Positions 1 through 11,864 of a stretch of DNA of 64,000 bases are shown here, piece by piece (positions within the stretch are counted from its first letter, which is position 1; each line of letters opens with the position of its first letter). The position numbers and the translations under genes were made by a program. Below the pieces are notes generated by a model. That model had not been told where the DNA came from and did no database searches. It worked only from the letters and a program-made list of their open reading frames with translations. Source of the stretch: Paraescarpia echinospica (taxonomy: Eukaryota; Annelida; Polychaeta; Sabellida; Siboglinidae); contig CM034537.1 in assembly GCA_020002185.1 (NCBI GenBank), forward strand, positions 7,593,650 through 7,657,649, read 5' to 3'.

Positions 1-1385
1 CAAAAAGCCGTCTGGAGAGGGATGGGCTCCATCAGGTTAGAAAATCTGCCCCTGACATGCTACATGATGAACAAAGCACCAAAGTCGATACCGGATCGGT
101 CGCAGCCCGGGTTACCTATGACCGCGCCATCCGTCTCCCATCAGGACGGACGTCACACATATGCTACTGGTGGACCCTCACCCAAAACGATCCATGGGAG
201 GGACTACATCACTATTGCCTCATGGAATGTAAGAACACTTAACCAAAGAGCAAAAATGAAAGAACTTGCACGAGATGGAAATATATCCATGGCACCTCCT
301 TGGATTGTGTGAGACCAGGTGGAAGAGCTGTGGTGAAGTACAAACGGATGAAGGAAATACATTCTACTACAGTGGAGAAAATTGCAAACATGTAAAGGGA
401 GTAGGATTCCTTGTCAACAAAAACATAAAGAATTCGGTACTATGGTGCCACCCAACATCCAGTTACATTAGAGCAACACCCTTCAACATCACGGTGGTAC
501 AAGTCTATGCCCCAACATCAGTTTATGAGGATGTGCAAATGGAAGAATTATACAATCAACTCCAGGAAATAGTCGACGGGGTAGACAAGAAGCACATGCT
601 GATTGTCCAGGGTGACTGGAATGCCAAAGTGGGTGCCAATGCACATGCAGAATGGAAAGATTCCTGCGGTCCTTTCTGTAATGCTACAACTAACGAGAGG
701 GGGCTACGCCTGCTGGAGTTTGCCAATTACAACAACATGGTGCTTGCAAACACACTTGGAAGACATAAAGCATCCCGAAGATGGACATGGCATGCATCTA
801 ATGGAAGATGGACATGGCATGCATCTAATGGAAGATGGATATGGCATGCATCTAATGGAAGATGGATATGGCATGCATCTAATGGAAGATGGACATGGCA
901 TGCATCTAATGGAAGATGGACATGGCATGCATCTAATGGAAGATGGATATGGCATGCATCTAATGGAAGATGGATATGGCATGCACCTAACGGAAGTTTG
1001 TACCACTGCTCATGTTTGAAGAAGATCTACAAGTGATGACTACCAACTTTAATGCAGTGATGACAGAAACAGCAAATGACATCCTAGGGAAACACTGCTA
1101 AAAAGCCAAACCCTGGGTCACAGAAGAAATTCTGGAAATGTGTGACACTAGGAGAGATTTGATGAAAGACAAGTACATTGAAGGAGCAGCAAAATACAGT
1201 GAGATCAACAAGAAGATCACAAAGGGAATGAAAAAAGCCAAAGAAAAATGGATTGAAGAACAGTGCACAGAAATTGAAGACTGCCTCACCAACAACAACA
1301 GCAAAAGAATGTACCAAAGCATGAGAGAACTGACAAAGCAAAGGCAGGAGAAAGTCAACACAATTCAAGACAAAGCACGGAAATG
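1..1385 (+). pseudogene. RTE-like LINE fragment: endonuclease and linker, frameshifted, no reverse transcriptase
   Basis: Relic of the 5' half of a non-LTR retrotransposon polyprotein. The AP-endonuclease opens at about 205 with IASWNVRTL, changes frame near 270, continues with LGLCETRW (about 300), the metal-site region GDWNAK (about 610) and ends in WTWHASN (about 785-985). After a stop the linker resumes with PWVTEEIL (about 1110) and KKAKEKWIEEQC (about 1230), a pattern known from RTE/BovB elements (annotated in many animals as craniofacial development protein 2-like). Homology stops near 1385, before any reverse transcriptase motif, so the copy is truncated at its 3' side and probably at the window edge as well. 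It cannot encode a working protein. Confidence 0.8.
773..990 (+). repeat. 27-bp minisatellite inside the LINE endonuclease
   Basis: About eight direct copies of a 27-bp unit, GGAAGATGGACATGGCATGC plus ATCTAAT, each encoding nine residues, GRWTWHASN. Units alternate GGACATGG and GGATATGG. Because 27 is a multiple of three, the reading frame stays open through the array. The seed is the conserved RRWTWxSPDG segment of the endonuclease, which occurs once in normal elements. Confidence 0.95.
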
Positions 1386-1937
1386 CCTCATCTATACACA
1401 TATATACACATTGTTCCGTCTGAACATACACCGTCTGGGCTATTAAAATAAAACGCTGTGCTTGAATGAACGTTTTTGAAGTAGAAAAGTCTGGGCAGGA
1501 AATAGCATAAGACTCTAAAACCAACCAATACCAAAGTAAGTTAGGGAAATGGTCGTTACAGTTATATGGTTAAATAATGTCCATCTGAAGACAGCCATAT
1601 GATGGCTGCTTTTGACAACTATACGGTCTTAATTGCACATGGCCCTCCGGGCAGCAGATGCCAGACCACCCGGCATTAACGTTGAATGCGGGTCGATATG
1701 CTTTGGGCAGGGTATTTGAACTAAAATTCTGAAGATTCACAATTACATTGCACTTTGTGACACTAAAGTGCATACCCCAATCTTTTCCACAATGTCCCCC
1801 AAATTAAAGATAATGGCATAAGTAATGACAGTTTAGTAATTTCATGTGACCGTTTTGAGCTTAGTGAATCCTGACTGTTACTTATTGTTAGTCATTTAAC
1901 TTATGAAATACCGGGTAAGTAACTTTCAAAGCAGGGA
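1386..1937. other. Non-coding, no recognised feature
   Basis: AT-rich sequence between two mobile elements. I see no exon, long repeat or RNA gene in it. Confidence 0.5.
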
Positions 1938-2388
1938 ATAACAGACTTTGGCACTTTTGTAAAAAAATCAGGACCCACCGCGATTTCTCCATTATAACTT
2001 GAGTTTTGCCTAACTTTGATACCTCAAAGTGTTAGTTCCATCATTCAACATCATCCCAGGCATATTTATATTACAAAAATATTGTGTCTTAGCACACTTT
2101 TAAAGCCGAAATAGCAACCCGGTTTGCACTAGTCTGCACCACTGCAGTCGTGCGTTACCGCATCAAGCTCATAAAATGAGTGATATAGCGGCATGTGTTG
2201 ATGCAAACCGGGGTGTTATTTACGCCTCAAAAGTGCGGTAAGACGCAATATTCTTAAACGTAAATATGCCTGGGATAATGTTGAATAATGGAACTAATGC
2301 ACAGAGGTATCAAAGTTAGGCAACACTCAAGTTATAATGACGAAATTGAGGTGGGTCCGGATTTTACACAAGTACGAAAATTTGTTAT
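1938..2388. mobile_element. Foldback/MITE-like element with long inverted repeats
   Basis: The left arm (about 1938-2115) reappears as its reverse complement in the right arm (about 2215-2388). Paired landmarks are GGACCCACC at 1971 with GGTGGGTCC at 2350, CCTAACTTTGATACCTC with GAGGTATCAAAGTTAGG, and CCCAGGCATATTTA with TAAATATGCCTGGG. The arms are about 170 bp with a few indels and enclose about 100 bp. No coding capacity is seen, so this is a non-autonomous DNA element. The ends pair as ATAACA and TGTTAT; no clear target duplication is visible. Confidence 0.75.
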
Positions 2389-4080
2389 GCATGTGTCATA
2401 TCCACTGCGAGTTCTTCTTCTTCCTTTTTATGGCCAACATCAATAAACTAATGATTACGTCATATGGAGGTTGCAAAGATGGCCAGCGCGGTTTTAAAAA
2501 CTCTTGAATGTGGGAAATGTGGTAGAGGTGTGATATAGTACCAGGGTCAGAGTAGGTAGGGTGACAGGCAGAAGAAAGAGGGGTAGGGAAGGGGAGGGAT
2601 AGGGGTGTGGTATTTATAGGCAGCAAGCCTGGACTTGAAGCAGTCCAGGGACTTGGGTGTCACTATCTTAGTTCTTCTATATATGGCACTCAATGACAGC
2701 GAATATTATCAGCCTACCCAGCCAGCACGCCACCTTCGGCCCGAGGGTGGATCTGAGCGGCTGGCAGACGGCACCCGTTGGCACACGACAGCCGCCTGCC
2801 AGCCGATGTTGCCCGAGTGACAGCGTCCGTTAATCATTTATCAGCAATCGGACTCTAGGCTAGAGCACCGGGGTAGTGACATTTGAGACTAAGGTGTACC
2901 GCCATTTTTGAACAGACTGACAGTTAGAGGAAACAGAAAAAGCAGAGCTCTGTGAAAAAGGTACGTTTTTTAGACATTCTGTTGTAAATCTTTGTATATT
3001 TCTAGGTTATTCAAATACAATAATTCTGGCATGACTTTATAAGCATACATTTCATTCTGTGAAAATGTATTATTTATGCATAAAATATTATAGAATGTGA
3101 GCCAGAATAACCTGATGTCATGATTGTGGCTGTCCTATATAAGCTATTGATGACGATGATATGATGAAGATGAACATGTCTCATCAACAACAAATTATGT
3201 CCCTGTGCGTTTCTGTTTGTCAGTGTGACAGGGTAAATGTGTGATGGCTGAAGTGCTTACACTAGGCGCCTTCTGTCAGTTTATGGCCCACACAATTTCT
3301 GCCATTTATGTCGCTTTACTTTAGGGCTATATAAAACAGTTCCAGGTTTCTCATCAGAACTTTATTAAAATGTAAATGAGGGGTGCGATTTATGGTAAAT
3401 GTTGATCCTGATGGTGGTACTAACTAACAAGTAAACAACTATCAATGACAAAGCAACTCATCATCAACAATTAACAACTTAAAAGTCTTAATATGTCTAC
3501 TGAACATGAACCGCCCTCTGCCCGAAGACCGGCCGCCGGACAAAAATCCTTCGGCCCGCAGGCCGATGCCGACAGCGGGCCGATGACTTTGCCGCTCTCG
3601 GCCCGCTGTCGGCCCGCTGTAGCTATCTGGGTATCTACAATCATGTGGACCGGACGCTTTATTTTAAAGTTTAATTGCTTGTTTACCAATCTTTTTAAAG
3701 TATATCTTCCTACTTACGTTGCATGCGCGTTGACTTTTTATACTTGTTTGTCCAGCTAAGCTGCGTCATTTTGTCGTCGTCGGTTTTGCGTATGTCTAAA
3801 GCCATAATTCGGACTGTCGCGATATTGTTTACAAATCCATTCTACTGTTGCTCCAACAACCGTCCGAATATCGCTCTGGCTCATGAATGATTATAGCGCC
3901 ACCTTGCGTTGCAGGTGCTCAAATTGATCCCGGCTACGCACGCTCTGTCGGCATGCGATTTACGTAGGGGAGACCGGGGCACAATACTTATCGGATGCAA
4001 TTGGGCCATTAATTGTTATGGTAACCTGAGCCGATTATCCAATATGTTGTTATACACTCTATTGTCCCTTTGATCCTTTG
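2389..4080. other. Intergenic, with two GC-rich patches
   Basis: No convincing exon. Two short patches, about 2720-2815 and 3505-3620, are unusually GC-rich and share GGCCCG/CGGCCCGC-type words, as if related to one dispersed repeat. Around 3966 lies TAGGGGAGACCGGGGCAC, a possible transposon end that has a partial inverted partner at 16,796. Confidence 0.4.
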
Positions 4081-4145
4081 TATTCTTGTCTAGATCGTTG
4101 AGAATTGGTGATGCAGAAAAGTTGAAAAGTGAGTGGAATTAGTAC

Positions 4146-4745
4146 TTACTTAGGTTTTCCTTTACGTTGTTCCTGACCGTAGGCGGTGGTCTCGGTGGTC
4201 AGATCTATGTCTGTTTCTGTAAAAGCTTTACGGCTTCCTGGCAAGGTGGCTTTGAAAGTCGTAGAGGAATTCTTCCGTTGTCCAGTGGTTATCTGGACTG
4301 TTTTTAAATTAGGTGCATTTACTATACCTGTTCTGGAAAATTGTTCCACAATTTTGTAACTCTGATTGAAAAACTCTCCTTTCACATTTACATGTAGACG
4401 TTCTTGGAATAATTTCAAACTATGACCCCTTGTTCCTTCATTTATTTCACAGTCTTTGCGTAACATTACAATGTTAGAAGATACATTAGTATCATGCATA
4501 CTTTCCTTTTAACAGTTTATATACTTCTATGATATCTCCGCGTGATCTTCTATATGCTAATGTAGGGAGTTTCAACCTTTTAAGTCTTTCCTGCTAAGGA
4601 ATATCCTTCATTCCTGGGAGTTGCTTAGTTGCACGTCTCTGCACATTTTCTATTGCATCCTTATATTTTTGTTTATAAGGGGATCATATACTTACTGCGT
4701 AGTCTAAATGATTCCGAACTAAAACTTTAAATAGTGGTATAAAAC
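4146..4745 (-). pseudogene. LINE 3' fragment (C-terminal part of a CR1/L2-type reverse transcriptase protein)
   Basis: On the minus strand the sequence reads as the conserved C-terminal end of LINE ORF2 proteins: a segment like NHLDYAVSIWSPY, then VQRRATKQLPG, then RRSRGDIIEVYK, and after a frame change TRGHSLKLFQERL and VNAPNL. A stop lies between these parts (near 4600). It is 5' truncated, with only the region after the reverse transcriptase core left. It directly abuts a tRNA-derived SINE in opposite orientation. Confidence 0.75.
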
Positions 4746-4756
4746 TATATAAAATT

Positions 4757-4995
4757 GGGGGGCGCAGTGGCAGATTGTTTAGAGTGCCGGACTCTCGACT
4801 GGAGGGACCGGGGTTCGAATCCCGGCTGGACGGTGGTTCGGTAAGGTTTCGAATGTTGAAACTTGGGCAATTTCGTTCACCCTACGTCGCTCCCTCCCCT
4901 TCCAACCCGCACTGGCCAGCGTGGAAGGGTAGGCGAAAAACACAATGAATCCAAGGCCCCTAGTCCCCAGCAACATCGAAAGAGTCTATGACCAA
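4757..4995 (+). mobile_element. tRNA-derived SINE
   Basis: The head of the element, GGGGGCGCAGTGGCAGATTG, resembles a tRNA 5' half with an A-box-like TGGCAGATTGTTT. It is followed 40 bp later by a perfect B box, GGTTCGAATCC, at 4812-4822. Together these form an internal RNA polymerase III promoter. A tRNA-unrelated body follows (GGTGGTTCGGTAAGG to about 4990). It is not a tRNA gene: the arms do not pair properly and the sequence continues well past tRNA length. A related, degenerate copy lies inverted at about 36,960-37,130. Confidence 0.75.
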
Positions 4996-5576
4996 GGAGG
5001 TAGCTCGGGTCAACTAGAGCTATATCGTTGCAGGGGGTGCTAAGAATTTCTGGGTCAAGAAGAGCCGCCCAGAGAAGGTAAGTAGACTGAAGATAGCAAT
5101 ATAAACGTAAGAACATTATTAGGAGATGAACATATACAAGAACTGTATGTATACCCGGATACAGTGCGCCCATGTTGGCAGCAAACAGACCTCCCCGTTT
5201 TAATCTCAATTTTTGCTACGTATTAATGGCATGTAAGTAACCAAATTGATGTAGTTGTTCTATAAACATACATGGAACATATTGCGTGTACTACCAATAG
5301 TGATGATGTTGCGCATTTAAGTGATTTATGAACATTTATTTATTTGGGCGTGTCATGTCTGGAACAGACTACAGTGCTGTTTACTGAAGCGTATACGACT
5401 ACGATTGCATATTGGCATTAGGTTGTTTCAATTAGATCGGGAATACTGTCGCTGCTGACGTCATATGATCTTGATACCACATCGCTTCCCGAATATCGTG
5501 ATTTTATGTATTTAAAAACGTTGGATGTACCTTGAAATTCTACTTGAATGTGTGCCACTGACTGAACAGCCACGGT
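4996..5576. other. Non-coding, no recognised feature
   Basis: Sequence between the SINE and the L2-like LINE. The first 100 bp may be the tail of the SINE. Nothing else is recognised. Confidence 0.4.
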
Positions 5577-6869
5577 GTGATGTGCATGGTTAGAAATAGA
5601 CTTGCCATTCTTCTTGGAATGATAGCTTACAGCAGGAATGTATTGATAAACATTGACAATGGGCTTTACCCTGGACATGTCAGTGGAGTTTACCCTGAGT
5701 CTCGACAAGTCAAGCGTGCAAGCACTCGCCGCGGTTGTAGGGCTGGCAGGCTCAAACAAAGACCAATTCGTGTAGTTGTAAATCGTCGCGTCACGTCGGC
5801 TTCAGCCAACCAGAAAACAAGGACATCAATACGTAACCTCCTTTCCGTGAACATTGTCACCTTCGTTGGGATTGAATGTGCATTGCAACAACGTACGTTC
5901 GGTTAAGTATAAAGCGATCTCTGTTTTTGACGTTGTGATTTTGCGGGACATCGACATTTAGCTCTGACGGAGACGTGGCTCGGTAGCGCCATTGACGATC
6001 ACCTGATAAGAGCATTAGTTCCACGTGGATACGAATTTCATTCCGTGTCACGACCTGGTGGAAAACGAGGGCAAGGTGTGGCAGTGTTATACAAGTCATT
6101 ATCACTGGCGATCTGAACTTTCACTTGGACATTCCATGAGAACCGGACATACGACTCTTTTCCGAGACACTCGGCGACCGCGGAATGAAGCAACTAACGA
6201 AAGATGCCACCCACAGTAAGGGACACATCTTTTGTCATCGTTAGGGATAATACTTGTATAGTACCTGTACTACCAACTGTCTATGATCCGTGCTTATGCG
6301 ACACACACGGCAATCCACCCGGAGACCACCTGGCCATAACTTTTGTGGTAAATGCTAGAAAGTCTGCTGGGGTGCGGAAAACATGAACTTTTCGCACATA
6401 TATTACATCTTTGTCAGATTTTTACATCGATGGATCCGCGTTGGGGCAATGGTGGAAGCATATGGCATTGGATTACGTCGGATTATCGACCACCACGCTC
6501 CCTTGCTCGAGAAAACCGTAACCTTGCGACCTAGCTGGTCGTGGTACACCGACGAAATGTGGCGTGGGAAGCAGAATCGACGGCGAGCGGAGCGGACTTG
6601 GCTACGTACTGGCCTCGAGTCGAGGTACACCGCCAAGCATATCGGGCGCAATGTGTGGCCGTACACCATATGTTACTCACCACGAGGCGTAGTTACTACT
6701 CCGACAAGATTGCGAGTTGTGGGAGTGACCAAAAGCAGCTCTTCAACATCACGAACAACCTTAAAGGATACACTGGCTTTGCGAAACTGCCGTTGTATGT
6801 TTCTTCGAGTGATTTGGCCCAACGTTTCGGGAACCACTTCGTGAAGAAAGTGAATGACATCCGGCAAAG
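5577..6869 (+). mobile_element. L2-like LINE, 5' half (endonuclease and linker), degenerate
   Basis: Fragments of an AP-endonuclease LINE protein appear in changing frames. An arginine-rich leader, RRGCRAGRLKQRPIRVV, lies at about 5730. The endonuclease shows LTETWLGS at about 5967 and PRGYEF at about 6019. The linker ends with QNRRRAERTW at about 6575, then SYYSDKIASCGSDQKQLFNI (about 6690) and FGNHFVKKVNDIRQS (about 6826-6870). Several frameshifts and stops make it non-functional. The coding trace breaks at 6875, exactly where a Polinton-like element begins, and resumes at 12,188 with the reverse transcriptase half. Confidence 0.8.
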
Positions 6870-6875
6870 CATAGT

Positions 6876-7255
6876 AGTAGTTAGTAGGTCCATCTGGATG
6901 AGCCACCGGGGGATGCCGGTGCCCCATGGTGAAATTCTAAGATGGCGTCTGTCGTGGTGGTCATGTGACCTGCCTCCTGGCGGGGGAATGTAGAGGAATT
7001 AGTGCCACCTGGCGGAATGTATTGGAGGTAGTTCCTCCTGTGGGTAGGTGGGACATTTGGTGATGCGGGCGGGTTGGTCGGGTAGAACGGGTGGGCTGGT
7101 GGGTGTGTATGTATTTAAGGGTATGTAGCGGTAAGAAAAGAGTAATTATGGGTAATGAGTTATTCATTTAGCGGGTACATGTGTAAGAGTGACCGCTACC
7201 TTATGTTATGCGCATGTATTAAAGAACTAACGAAACACAAAAATATACGAGTGCA
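6876..7255. repeat. Left terminal inverted repeat of the Polinton-like element
   Basis: Matches the reverse complement of about 11,865-12,187 with small indels. Shared blocks include GTCCATCTGGATGAGCCACC, GTGAAATTCTAA.ATGGCGTC, TTAGCGGGT.CATGTGTAAG and TATACGAGTGCA. This copy has extra bases near 6915 and 6990 relative to the other end. Confidence 0.85.
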
Positions 7256-7384
7256 CACGAAGTTGATTGACTAAAGATACAAGCATATACTGATTAGCAT
7301 ATGCATTATGCATACGTATGTGACATCATACATGAAACCGTATTTTATTAACTGAAGACAAGTGGACGATGTGGCATGACTTGC

Positions 7385-7530
7385 GGGTTATTTTATAACC
7401 ACGCCAGCGGTCGTGAGCTTACAGGTCATTACGACCGCACCATTGGTCGTATGGTGGTACGACTTACGGGTGACTGAACAGCGCGGCAGAGGTCGTGAGC
7501 TTACGGGTGTCTGACCACCGGGCCATAGGC
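7385..7530. repeat. Short degenerate tandem repeat, about 30-60 bp units
   Basis: Repeated words such as GGTCGTGAGCTTACGGGT and ACGACTTACGGGTGACTG recur three times between the Polinton left repeat and the protease relic. Confidence 0.5.
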
Positions 7531-7724
7531 TCGAATGACAATGATGATGATACCTGCCATGATATGTCAACCACACCGTCGGTCCTATGATGACCTAGTT
7601 AGCGCTAGCGAAACAGTTGTAAACATAGTGTCGAAACATACATCTTATCTCAATTGTTTAAGCCAATCAAATGCACGGCAATCGTTTACTACCAGGTCAG
7701 TGCCGAAACCGTTCACAAATTCCA

Positions 7725-7946
7725 TCATAGGAAGTCCGTATAAGCAACACAGTATTGTCCGCAAACGTTAGACACGGGACGCTGAAGTCTCTTGGAATTA
7801 TGAGTCCATTCTACACAATGATTATTCATGAATCGGCGGAACTCGACGTGCCGCGGCGCCAAGCCGTACGAGCAGAAGTATTCACCATGAGCTTTCCCGT
7901 CATGTACAGCGCTATTCAATGTTCGCCTGGTTTTTGGGGAACGCAA
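7725..7946 (-). pseudogene. Adenain-like maturation protease fragment (Polinton PRO)
   Basis: A 73-residue open stretch contains a SYGLAP segment, an ECW/ENC-like WTHN region and the catalytic cysteine motif VCGQYC. In adenovirus-type proteases and Polinton PRO proteins this order (active-site His and Asp region, then Q...CG.YC) is conserved. The upstream part that should carry the catalytic histidine is out of frame and interrupted between 7946 and 8046. The enzyme normally cleaves capsid precursors during virion maturation. It lies directly downstream of the capsid relic on the same strand, a common Polinton neighbourhood. This copy is a pseudogene. Confidence 0.65.
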
Positions 7947-8060
7947 CCGGGAAAGCGTCTATCGTCATTGCGAGGAGTCTGTCTTTGTGTACTATCGCAC
8001 GAATGATGGCCTCGGCGTGCGGATCCAGGGCGAGTAGGCGGGCAATCTACAGGGTCTCCA

Positions 8061-9065
8061 TCAGAAGTCGTAGATGACGTTGCGACTCTTGTTGATCTCC
8101 AGCACGGCCTCGAACTCGGCGTAGGCGACGACGTTCACAGTGGTCGTCAGTGCATCGCGGAAATGAATTTCGATGCGCAGGTTGCCCTTTTGTACCAGAT
8201 GGAAGCAGCCGTCGTCGCACGCGTCGGGGGTGAGATCCAAGCTGCAGGAGGTGTAGCTGTTGTGTCGCGGTGCGAGACAAGCCGTTCCATTCGTCCTTCC
8301 ACACCTTACCTGTCGAGGTGAACAGGTTGTGGTAGCACCGGACAAAGAGGTCGTCGTCGAAATTGGGCTGGAAAGGTTTAGAGGGTATCTGTCGTCCCTC
8401 CACGTATACGGCGAGAAAGTTGATGTGGTTGTTTTTGACGTGGAACGGACTTTTGGCGTAGGTTCCGTGGTAGGCGTCGTTATCAATGCAGCACAGCCCG
8501 AGACGTTTTGGAAGTGTCAAGGAAGAGATGCTTGTGCATGTGCGAGTGGGTACCCACGGGAATGGAGTAGACCTTGCAGTCGACGGGTCGCATCGGATAC
8601 TTGGCCGTGATTTTTTGATGGCTTTGATGTGGGCCATCTGTACGCCCCGATTCAGTGGGGCCTTGTTGTCGAACAGCGTGGCGTTGACTATCTTTATCTT
8701 TTTGTCTGGGTTGGTTCCGCTGGCCATGACCGCGAACGTATCCTTGCTGCGCACCAGACGTATCTTTACCTCTACGCCGTTGATGAGGAATTTATCATGA
8801 GGAACAGGTCCACGTGGAGACAACCCATCATGTCGACCACGCAACTCCGAGCGATATTGTCGCGTCTGTTGACGAACCCTGCGTTGGCTACAACGCCGGC
8901 GGATATTTTGACGGCTTCTATGCGATTGCCCGTGTCCGTCTGACTCGTCAGTTGCGTCTCCTTGGCATAGTCCCCGTAAATCAGCAGCGTCTCTATGTAG
9001 GCGCGGTACGGGTACGTGTTGGTCGAGGGAGTCACGAACGTTCCGGTTTTATTCGGATCTAACAA
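8061..9065 (-). pseudogene. Polinton/adintovirus-like major capsid protein relic
   Basis: Three successive minus-strand reading frames together cover the C-terminal two thirds of a double-jelly-roll capsid protein, of the family often annotated in invertebrates as F54H12.2-like. The first (9065-8800) contains NTYPYRAYIETLL and VVDMMGCLH. The second (about 8790-8290) contains INGVEVKIRLVRSKD and PFQPNFDD. The third (about 8260-8061) contains LDLTPD and VVAYAEFEAVLEI. Frame changes near 8800 and 8290 break the gene, and the N-terminal region is not recognised. Family assignment rests on these segments; capsid function is established knowledge for the family and not for this broken copy. Confidence 0.75.
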
Positions 9066-9430
9066 CTTGAAACCGGTTCAGTCCGGTTCAATCCGGTATA
9101 CAAAGGTTCAAACAGGTTCTACCAGGTTCTGAAGGATTCTAACGGATCCTAACGGATTCTATCGGTTTCTGATAGAACATATGTCAAACGTCACGGACCA
9201 ATGACTACACTAGCGGATGTAAGCGAACGAACGTGTGGGTGGAGAGGGGTATGGCTACTTATGAACCAATGACAATACACGGTTGGATGTGAGAGACATG
9301 TCAGCAGACTTAGGTAACAAGGATGGGTGTAAGCGTGAGAACGTGTGGACGGAGGGGGTGTGGCTACGTGTGACCAATGACTATACACGGTTGGATGCGA
9401 GTGACATGTCAGCAGACTCAGGTAGGCGTA
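9066..9430. repeat. Two small tandem repeats inside the Polinton-like element
   Basis: 9070-9175 is a degenerate 10-11-bp array (GGTTCAGTCC, GGTTCTACCA, GGATTCTAAC and similar). 9210-9425 holds two to three copies of a unit of about 105-130 bp with landmarks GAACGTGTGG, TGGCTAC, ACCAATGAC, ACACGGTTGGATG and GACATGTCAGCAGACT. Confidence 0.7.
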
Positions 9431-9829
9431 TGAATTTAGAGATATATAGTGCAGGTATGCGCGTGTTTCTAAAGTACCTGCGAAAAGGAATAGTGTGTGC
9501 GTGACTAGAGGACATGTACCTGCGTGTGCAAACAGACGGAGGAATAGTGCGTGCGTGCGTGTGTGGAATACACTGAAAAGTTACTTTTCAATACGAAAGG
9601 TCATACGAACAACTAATTTTCATCTCTGAGACTAAAAAGTACAATAATTGTATAACTCATTGTCGTTAAAAAACAAACAGGTATTGGTTTGGACAACCAC
9701 ACCACTAGTATCATATCATAAACTGACTAAGAACAAACTAGTCTTAGCTACAACATAGTATTTGACTATACCACAACAACTATAATACGTGTTCATCTAA
9801 AACTAGTAAGCACAAGTGAGCATTAACTT

Positions 9830-10340
9830 TGAAACCCTTACCCCTTAATTACTGTTACCCTTAATTTCCCCTTAGTTACCCATAATTACCCTTTACTTCC
9901 CTTAATTACCCATAATTACACTTAGTTACCCATAATTACCACTAAAACTACTAAGCACACGCTAACATTAACTTTGATCCCATAATTACCCGGTAATTAC
10001 CCATAATTATCCTTACTTACCGCTTGATTACCTCTGAGTTACCCATAATTACCTCTTATTTACCATTAATTACCCCTAATTACACTTAGTTGCCCATAAT
10101 TACCCCTTAGTTACAATTAAATACTCTTAATTACCCCTTAGTTACCCATATTTACTTTAATTACACATTATCACACAGTAATTACCCCTAATTATTCATT
10201 ACTTACCCTCAAATACCCATAATTACTCTTAGTTACCCTTCATTACTCACAATTACCCTTCATTACCCACAATTACCACTTAGTTCAACCTAATTACCCC
10301 TTAATACCATTAATGACACCTTAAGTATCCCTAATTAATT
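9830..10340. repeat. Degenerate TTACCC/TAATTA array
   Basis: About 500 bp consist of irregular units like TTACCCATAA, TTACCCTTAA and CCCTTAGTTA, with unit length varying around 8-11 bp. Short stretches of the same pattern occur near the right inverted repeat (11,825-11,865 and 11,975-12,020) and, as the complement, in the left repeat near 7140. It therefore belongs to this element. Confidence 0.8.
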
Positions 10341-11820
10341 ATTTATCCTTACATACGCATCACCACCGCATGAGATCTGTACAACCCAAAAGCAATAGAG
10401 GAACCTCTTTTGCTCAACCGTGAATCTAACATACATAATTGTGAGGTCAAGCACATGTTAAGAAGGTCAGTGGGCGATAAAATACATAATTACCATCACT
10501 TACTTCGACACGTGTAAGATTCATCTTGTCCTCGGGACATGACTTGTCGCGGGCACTCGCCATGTTCATCAGTCGGAGAGTAGTTGCGTTGTTCGATGTC
10601 GGTAGAAAGTTATATGCTCCACTAGACTTATGGTAGATTTATATACACACACTTCCGTTCGAGACGTCATGTCTTGTCAATCACGAGACAGTACAGACAA
10701 TGAGTTCACGAGTTGAACTCTGCTCTCAACACGTGCTCGTTAGCGGGTGCTGTATGCGATAGGCCGCGTGACTCGACACTCGCGAGACGCCACTTATCTT
10801 TTCCACACGGCCATGTTTTTTTAATGAACGGCTGACGACATCCGCCACGCAGCATGTGACGGGGTTCTGTACTCGCTCATTGTTACCTGTTTTCTGATAA
10901 GGTGCATCTGCCCCATTCACGAGGCTACTAGCCGATATGACTTGTACTTCGCAACTTCTCTCTATGCTATGTGTCTGCATACTAATACTGTATATAAACC
11001 ATTCGTTGTTAACGTTCAAATCATTCGATACACACCACAAACATCACTACTCCGATTCCTTGGGATATGCAATGATGTGAGTAATACATTTTCACAAAGT
11101 ATCTTTCATTGTGATTATATCTGTATAGATATAATATCATATTTCTCATTGTTTTGTCATCCGTTTTACATGACTAGGCATTTAATTAGTGTGGGTAATT
11201 CCGTTCTTACATAATGTTCTTAGGTACTTAGTTAAACTAACTGGGAGTCATACAGTTATCACGTACGTATACCGTACCTTGATGTCATGGGTTTTTCAAC
11301 GGTATTTGTTTAATTACACACATTTTTTCTATCTTTTTTATAAATTATATACATTCATAATACTCCATAACCTACTTAGAAGCATGCTAATTCTCCACTT
11401 CTCGATGCGTGATGTCACGTCTGTTTCTGATAAGGTCATCTCCCACATGTCACGAGACTCATTTGTAATATCACGTGATTACATCACGTTCAATAGTTCT
11501 TCCTTATCTCTCACCGTATGTTGCCCTGGCTTAACGTCTTATCGCGTCACCTAGCAACGTGGTGTCTGGTTATACTGTGACCCGACCAGCTGTACGTCGT
11601 AATGTCAGACTGGGTATCGACAATTTCTGTGTTTTCAATATCCCTCCTATGTGCAAGATTTAACTTATAATTCATACATACCATTTTCAAAATTTTGATT
11701 TATGTTGCAAAGTGGCATTGGTGTTGATAGATAATTAAAACTTTTTTGTTTTGTTCATTCCTACTTATACACGATAGGAAATAGGAATTCACCTTAAACT
11801 CGTCCAGCACACATACGATA
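10341..11820. other. Interior of the Polinton-like element without recognised genes
   Basis: Several open stretches of 60-120 codons exist on both strands (for example about 10,726-11,040 minus and 11,189-11,554 plus), but none shows a known motif. The phrase TTCTGATAAGGT occurs at about 10,891 and 11,428 in similar surroundings, suggesting another old internal duplication. Confidence 0.4.
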
Positions 11821-11864
11821 CGTCAATTACCCCTTGATTACCCCTAATTACTCCTTCATTACCC

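Noticed and set aside
4757..4830. A true tRNA gene
   Set aside because: Has A- and B-box-like elements but no consistent cloverleaf, and the sequence continues as a SINE body.
8047..8844. Treating the 265-codon minus-strand frame as an intact capsid gene
   Set aside because: Only its middle part matches the family; its N- and C-terminal parts continue in other frames, so the gene is broken.
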